The position numbers and the translations under genes were made by a program. Shown here one piece after another: positions 60,672 through 64,000 of a stretch of 64,000 bases of DNA. Source of the DNA: Myxococcales bacterium (lineage in GTDB: Bacteria > Myxococcota_A > Polyangia > Palsa-1104 > JAEUJZ01); the NCBI GenBank assembly GCA_016794505.1, contig JAEUJZ010000131.1, forward strand, positions 1-64,000, in the 5' to 3' direction. Within the stretch, counting starts at the first letter, position 1; every line of letters starts with the position of its first letter. The notes beneath the pieces were generated by a model. The model was not told the origin of the DNA and did not search any database. It was given only the letters and a program-made list of their open reading frames with translations.

Positions 60672-61400
60672 CTATGCAACTCTCCTTGTGCTGCGATCTA
60701 CAGCCGGAATAATCGGCAATGAATCAAGCAATTGACTAGCTGATTGACCGGGCTTTAGCGTCACTGGCTGAGTATCAGACGAGAACAAAACCCATCGTGT
60801 CCCGGCGACTTGACCGTAAAGCCCCTCTTTCCATGCAGATTGTTTATCAACGATCGTTTCGTCTGATACCCCCATTTGACGCTCTATCCATCCCCCTGGC
60901 TTGTGCTTGCGTATTTCGGCAGAAGCCTGGATCGTCCCATTGAGCAACCCGCGGGCAATTTCTCTATCTTCGGGTTTGGGTGGTTTCGCAGTAGAGGCAT
61001 AGACCACACCATCGCCCTGTTTGCGTCTATCCTGTGGGCCATATCCCTTACCGCCAGTAATGAATTTAACTAATCCCGTTTTTTTACCCCGTTGTAGAGT
61101 AATCCAGCCGACAACGATCTTTCCTTCGCGGTTGTTATCTTCAGACGCGAGCATACGAGCCAAGGCGGTCTCTTCGTCAAGCGCATCGTCCGGGCTGTTC
61201 TCGGTTGACTGCTCAGTCGGGATATTAATCGACTTTGGTATAGCCTGCGTTACTGACGCAGCTTCCTGAACTTCAATCGTATTGCCCGCCGCAGAGCCAT
61301 CAATCAATGCCAAGAGTCTAGCAAGTAGTGATTTAAGCCAATTCCAACCGGCACGAATCAAATCAACGACTCTTGCGATAAGCGATAGTATCGTTTCCAT
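60672..61400 (-). CDS. SleB-like cell-wall hydrolase with N-terminal anchor
   Basis: 242 residues. An amphipathic/hydrophobic N-terminus (IARVVDLIRAGWNWLKSLLARLLALIDG) precedes an acidic linker. The domain at about 78-190 has ETALARMLASEDNN, KIVVGWITLQRGKKTG, GGKGYGPQDRRKQG, YASTAKPPKPEDREIARGLL. This is the SleB/CwlJ order (catalytic Glu near ARxxxSE, then G..GP and the ST.RP helix). It would cleave peptidoglycan, either for genome entry from a virion membrane or at lysis. No holin is obvious beside it. Its start overlaps the stop of the previous gene by one base. Confidence 0.6.
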   Translation of the reverse strand: METILSLIARVVDLIRAGWNWLKSLLARLLALIDGSAAGNTIEVQEAASVTQAIPKSINIPTEQSTENSPDDALDEETALARMLASEDNNREGKIVVGWITLQRGKKTGLVKFITGGKGYGPQDRRKQGDGVVYASTAKPPKPEDREIARGLLNGTIQASAEIRKHKPGGWIERQMGVSDETIVDKQSAWKEGLYGQVAGTRWVLFSSDTQPVTLKPGQSASQLLDSLPIIPAVDRSTRRVA

Positions 61401-61765
61401 TATCTCACATTCCGATTCATATTATCGGCAATCCATTTTCGGTAAATCTGCCGTTCCTCCTGTTCAGATCGCTGGATTGCATCAGGGATAACCTCTCCCT
61501 TCGATGTTCTTTGTGACCCTATCCCACTCTGCTTTAACTCGGCTGCCCGAGCATCAGAGAAAGCTGATTTTTCCGATCGCTGCTTGCGGTCTGCCGCGAT
61601 CTGTTCTTTTAATGCTGCCTCGTCCAATTCCTTGGAGCGATTTATGAGTGTGCTGGGCTTTGGCGGCAACAACTTAAGCTCATTGAGCTTGCCTTGTAGC
61701 TGTGCGAGCTTATCGCGCAAAGTCCAGGCAGCGAAGACCCCAATCAATAGATAGAGGATCGGCAT
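61400..61765 (-). CDS. Membrane-anchored helical protein of phage operon
   Basis: 121 residues. The N-terminal MPILYLLIGVFAAWTLRDKL is a single membrane helix, followed by charged helix (LAQLQGKLNELKLLPPKPS; DEAALKEQIAADRKQRSEKS). The plan resembles small virion membrane proteins or Rz-type spanins, though no lipoprotein partner is present. It sits between the three-helix protein and the hydrolase gene. Confidence 0.55.
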   Translation of the reverse strand: MPILYLLIGVFAAWTLRDKLAQLQGKLNELKLLPPKPSTLINRSKELDEAALKEQIAADRKQRSEKSAFSDARAAELKQSGIGSQRTSKGEVIPDAIQRSEQEERQIYRKWIADNMNRNVR

Positions 61766-61773
61766 CGTTTAGC

Positions 61774-62481
61774 CTACGTTGTGCGGGCTTTTTCATTTAC
61801 GTAGTCAACGCCCACCAAGATCACGCCAGTTACTGTCGAGCTGATAGCGCCAAGCTTGAGCGCAGTACCGAGCGCCGATCGGGCTGCCATCTTTAGGCCG
61901 ACCATCCCGCCGACGAACCAACAAGCCGCACCCGCAGCGACAGTAACGGCGAGACGCACGAGCTTGTTCTTGCTGACAAGCCGCTGCACGCCAGCATCAA
62001 CCAAGATGCCCACGCTCACACCTAGCCCGACGGCCAGTAACGTCTGGCCAATCGATAGATAGACTAGGTTTTTCTTGCGGCCACGCATACCGCTGCCGAT
62101 GGGTTCCTGAGCTGACTTGCGCGCAACCTTTCCACGTCGAAAGGCTTTCACGACAGAGGAGTAAATCCCGCGAGCGCTGTACTTCTTGGGACGTCCTCTC
62201 TTGCCCCCCGTCGCCCTCTTTTGAGGCTTGCGCGTCTGGGCCTGTCTGCGCGGTCGTCTCGCTTGTTTGCGAGGCGGCGCAGCGGGCAGATCTTCGACCT
62301 TAGCACCGCCGATCAATATCGCGCCTGGCTGTGCGAGGCCCGTAGGGATAGCTGATACGACTTCGATTTTTGGTTGGTCCGCCATGCCCTGATGGTTGAC
62401 ACCACAACCAAGGCGATCAAGCGTCTTTGCAATAATTTTTTTCCGTAGTCTTTCTCGATAGATAGCTATCGCTAGTGCCAT
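61774..62481 (-). CDS. Basic protein with C-terminal membrane helices, first in phage operon
   Basis: 235 residues, or 203 if ATG 62385 (MADQPKIEVV) is used. A strongly basic, AT-hook-like region (RKQARRPRRQAQTRKPQKRATGGKRGRPKKY, about 70-100) precedes membrane helices (LSIGQTLLAVGLGVSVGILVDAG; LAVTVAAGAACWFVGGMVGL; LGTALKLGAISSTVTGVILVGV). A protein that binds DNA with one face and membrane with the other would suit an internal-membrane virion. LPAA occurs again before the basic part. It is the first gene after the divergent control region. Confidence 0.55.
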   Translation of the reverse strand: MALAIAIYRERLRKKIIAKTLDRLGCGVNHQGMADQPKIEVVSAIPTGLAQPGAILIGGAKVEDLPAAPPRKQARRPRRQAQTRKPQKRATGGKRGRPKKYSARGIYSSVVKAFRRGKVARKSAQEPIGSGMRGRKKNLVYLSIGQTLLAVGLGVSVGILVDAGVQRLVSKNKLVRLAVTVAAGAACWFVGGMVGLKMAARSALGTALKLGAISSTVTGVILVGVDYVNEKARTT

Positions 62482-62920
62482 CTGTCTCTATATTTATAAG
62501 GGCATTTGTTACATCGATAAGCGCCGCTTATGCTCTCCGATGAGAAGCGCTGCGCCCATTCGCAAAATATTCTATTTCGCGTAAGCTCGTCGCAAGTATA
62601 GGATTGTTAAAAGAATTCATCTAAGAGAAATACTGCCTGGCCTGCGTATCGTCTAAAAAAGTAAAATTTTCCATCGACTCCCGCAAATATCTGAAATCAC
62701 AGAATTCTTCCTAACAGCTTACCTATCCAGGGATTGATAACTAGGTTTATTTTGTGGGGCTAGTTGCTCATTGTTAGTGGCTGGGCTCGCAATTTTGGAG
62801 CCGTTTTCTCGACGCTGCGACCCTTACGGCTTACGTTTCGCAGCGTAAGACCGGCTAGGCTACCCCGGCAATTTTGATGACGGTTTGACTAGGTATTGCA
62901 CCGTCAGCTACAATCACCGC
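62482..62920. promoter_or_regulatory. Divergent control region of element 2
   Basis: About 440 bases without a gene. The perfect palindrome ATAAGCGCCGCTTAT is at 62517-62531, just upstream of the minus-strand operon. Nested inverted repeats are at 62813-62820/62838-62845 (CGCTGCGA/TCGCAGCG) and 62830-62835/62844-62849 (CTTACG/CGTAAG). These could be operators or part of a replication origin. Confidence 0.5.
62885..62914 (+). promoter_or_regulatory. Sigma-70-like promoter, probably leaderless
   Basis: TTGACT (62885-62890) and TACAAT (62909-62914) are 18 bases apart. The expected start of transcription, six or seven bases on, coincides with the ATG at 62921, and no ribosome site is present. 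Confidence 0.55.
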
Positions 62921-63475
62921 ATGACCACACAGAACCCGAAGCGACCGGCGCAGAATGGTGATCTAGTAAAGTTTGAAGTTTCAGCAAAACTGCTAAGTGT
63001 GAGCGGAGATCTTAGGCGTCTACTTCGTCCCACAGACACGCACACAGAGGGAGAGCAGCTTTACCTTGATGAAGAAGAGATTGTTATCGGCAGTCCAGAA
63101 GCGGACCCGATATTCAATCTAAAACTTACTGGCGCGAAAGCGGGAGAAGTCAAAGCATTTAAGGTTCAATACCCAGACTATGAACGCGAGAACATCATGG
63201 TAGTTCCCTTGCAGATACTATTAGATAGCAAGGTCCCGAGAGACGCAATCACTGTTGGGTTTGTTCTGAATCGAGATGTATTGAAGGGCAAGATCGCCAT
63301 CGATGGGCACGCAATCGAACTCGGAATCATCGAAATTAGCGAGAAGGATGGGATTGAATATGTAATGTTGGATACCCATGAGAGAACAAGGGGACTCACC
63401 ATCGAGTATCGAGTTAAGGTGATTAGCGTAAAAACGGCAAGTAGTGCCGAGAGGCGTGTATGGCATTTAACATAA
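62921..63475 (+). CDS. Beta-rich hypothetical protein
   Basis: 184 residues (MTTQNPKRPAQNGDLVKFEV). Alternating strands throughout: LVKFEVSAKLLSVSG, EEIVIGSPEADPIFNLKLTG, ENIMVVPLQILLDS, DAITVGFVLNRDVLKGKIAIDG, LTIEYRVKVISVKTA. No recognised motif. It is the first gene of the rightward transcription unit; 27 bases separate it from the next gene. Phage early genes in this position are often regulators or replication accessories, but nothing in the sequence says so. Confidence 0.55.
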   Translation: MTTQNPKRPAQNGDLVKFEVSAKLLSVSGDLRRLLRPTDTHTEGEQLYLDEEEIVIGSPEADPIFNLKLTGAKAGEVKAFKVQYPDYERENIMVVPLQILLDSKVPRDAITVGFVLNRDVLKGKIAIDGHAIELGIIEISEKDGIEYVMLDTHERTRGLTIEYRVKVISVKTASSAERRVWHLT

Positions 63476-63502
63476 TCAGGCCAATTAATAGAGAGTCTAA
63501 GC

Positions 63503-64000
63503 ATGCAGCCATTGTTAAAGACATGGGCCGAAGTATGGCAACGCGCGCAGTCTAACGAATGCACGCATTACAATTACTCACATGGAAAGATACGATTTAG
63601 AGGAATCCTTGAGGAGCCCGAGGAAATAGGGACAGAGGTTCATGTTGAAGGCGTGGATCGCATTCGGATAAGGTTCTTTTCCATCATAGAGGAGGAGTAT
63701 GTTGAACACGAGGAACTTGATTGCTGGCTGAAGATCCAAACATCGGCACTTTCCATGCCTGATGGATTTGATGGCTGGGATGGAGAGCAACAGAAGAATT
63801 TTATCAACATCCAATTAGAGAGGGTGTCTGCATCAAGATTTTCAAAGCAGATGGACAGCGCCGATCGGATGTGGCATCGCTTTGTGCAATACTTGATGAC
63901 AGAAAACACCCGCAAGGATAAGCAAATTCAAGAATTAAACAACAAGTTGGCAGAGCAAGCAGGAAGCAAGGGGATAATGAACTTGTATGAATTCTTGACC
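63503..64000 (+). CDS. Hypothetical protein, cut by window edge
   Basis: 166 codons are visible from ATG 63503 (MQPLLKTWAEVWQRAQSNE) to the right edge with no stop. A first part with mixed strands (KIRFRGILEEPEEIGTEVHV; IRIRFFSIIEEEYVEHEEL) is followed by helical sequence and a likely coiled coil (ENTRKDKQIQELNNKLAEQAG). No motif recognised. It is the second gene of the rightward unit of element 2. Confidence 0.5.
   Translation, partial: MQPLLKTWAEVWQRAQSNECTHYNYSHGKIRFRGILEEPEEIGTEVHVEGVDRIRIRFFSIIEEEYVEHEELDCWLKIQTSALSMPDGFDGWDGEQQKNFINIQLERVSASRFSKQMDSADRMWHRFVQYLMTENTRKDKQIQELNNKLAEQAGSKGIMNLYEFLT

Larger units (their letters stand above)
50850..64000. mobile_element. Element 2 (serine-recombinase prophage-like), right end outside window
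   Basis: The left boundary is set by the break in the kinase at about 50850, with a serine recombinase gene 150 bases inside. From here to the window end the DNA is visibly AT-richer than the chromosome and lacks chromosomal gene types, except the 226-residue TPR protein at 55460. Most genes form one packed minus-strand operon of small structural-looking or membrane proteins. The right end is not seen, so its length exceeds 13 kb and inclusion of every part is an inference. Confidence 0.7.

Overview
The window reads as chromosome from a GC-rich, predatory or social type of delta-proteobacterium, most likely a myxobacterium (Myxococcota). The basis is indirect: Ser/Thr protein kinases of several architectures (one fused to a formylglycine-generating-enzyme domain, one carrying a FlgO/TolB-like domain and TPRs), PEGA-domain membrane proteins, many secreted or lipid-anchored Cys-rich and RCC1-like proteins, and an alkyl-DHAP-synthase-like ether-lipid enzyme. 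I cannot name the genus, and I saw no tRNA, rRNA or CRISPR.

Layout. 1-26.9 kb is ordinary accessory chromosome: surface proteins (IPT lipoprotein, PEGA protein, a peptidase/propeller/outer-membrane-barrel fusion), housekeeping genes (rpe, rsmE, proS), a nuclease-fold phosphatase, a catalytic/non-catalytic M16 peptidase pair, a kinase-FGE/PEGA/VWA cluster, an OLD-type nuclease, and a divergent pair of lipid enzymes. 33.6-50.4 kb resumes chromosome: a P-type ATPase, a molybdopterin oxidoreductase, alkB, rarA, secreted proteins, a cyanophycinase-like lipoprotein and a MacB/Lol-type ABC exporter.

Two integrated elements interrupt the chromosome, and each one splits a different Ser/Thr kinase gene. 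Element 1 (26900-33616) is bounded by a perfect 17-bp direct repeat, carries a tyrosine recombinase beside one end, and separates the first 105 codons of a kinase (33600-33913) from the remaining 777 (24565-26916); joining the two repeats restores the frame. It carries an SprT-like protein and a PIN/antitoxin locus. The PIN gene is itself interrupted near its 3' end by a 2.5-kb IS1-family element (29318-31802) that carries four passenger genes. One passenger has a paralogue elsewhere in element 1, and the two define a small protein family I do not recognise.

Element 2 starts near 50850, just after the HRD codons of a second kinase, encodes a serine recombinase, and runs past the window end. 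It holds a low-complexity repeat array, a Cys-rich secreted protein, a two-gene cassette (DUF4747-like protein plus four-helix membrane protein) that looks like a defence module, and a tightly packed nine-gene minus-strand operon (62481 to 56106) with several membrane-anchored products, a SleB-like wall hydrolase and two adjacent beta-rich proteins of 183 and 295 residues. No tailed-phage hallmark gene (large terminase, portal, tape measure) is visible. My leading interpretation is a prophage of a tailless, membrane-containing virus related in plan to P23-77/SH1-type phages, and this is the most interesting part of the window.
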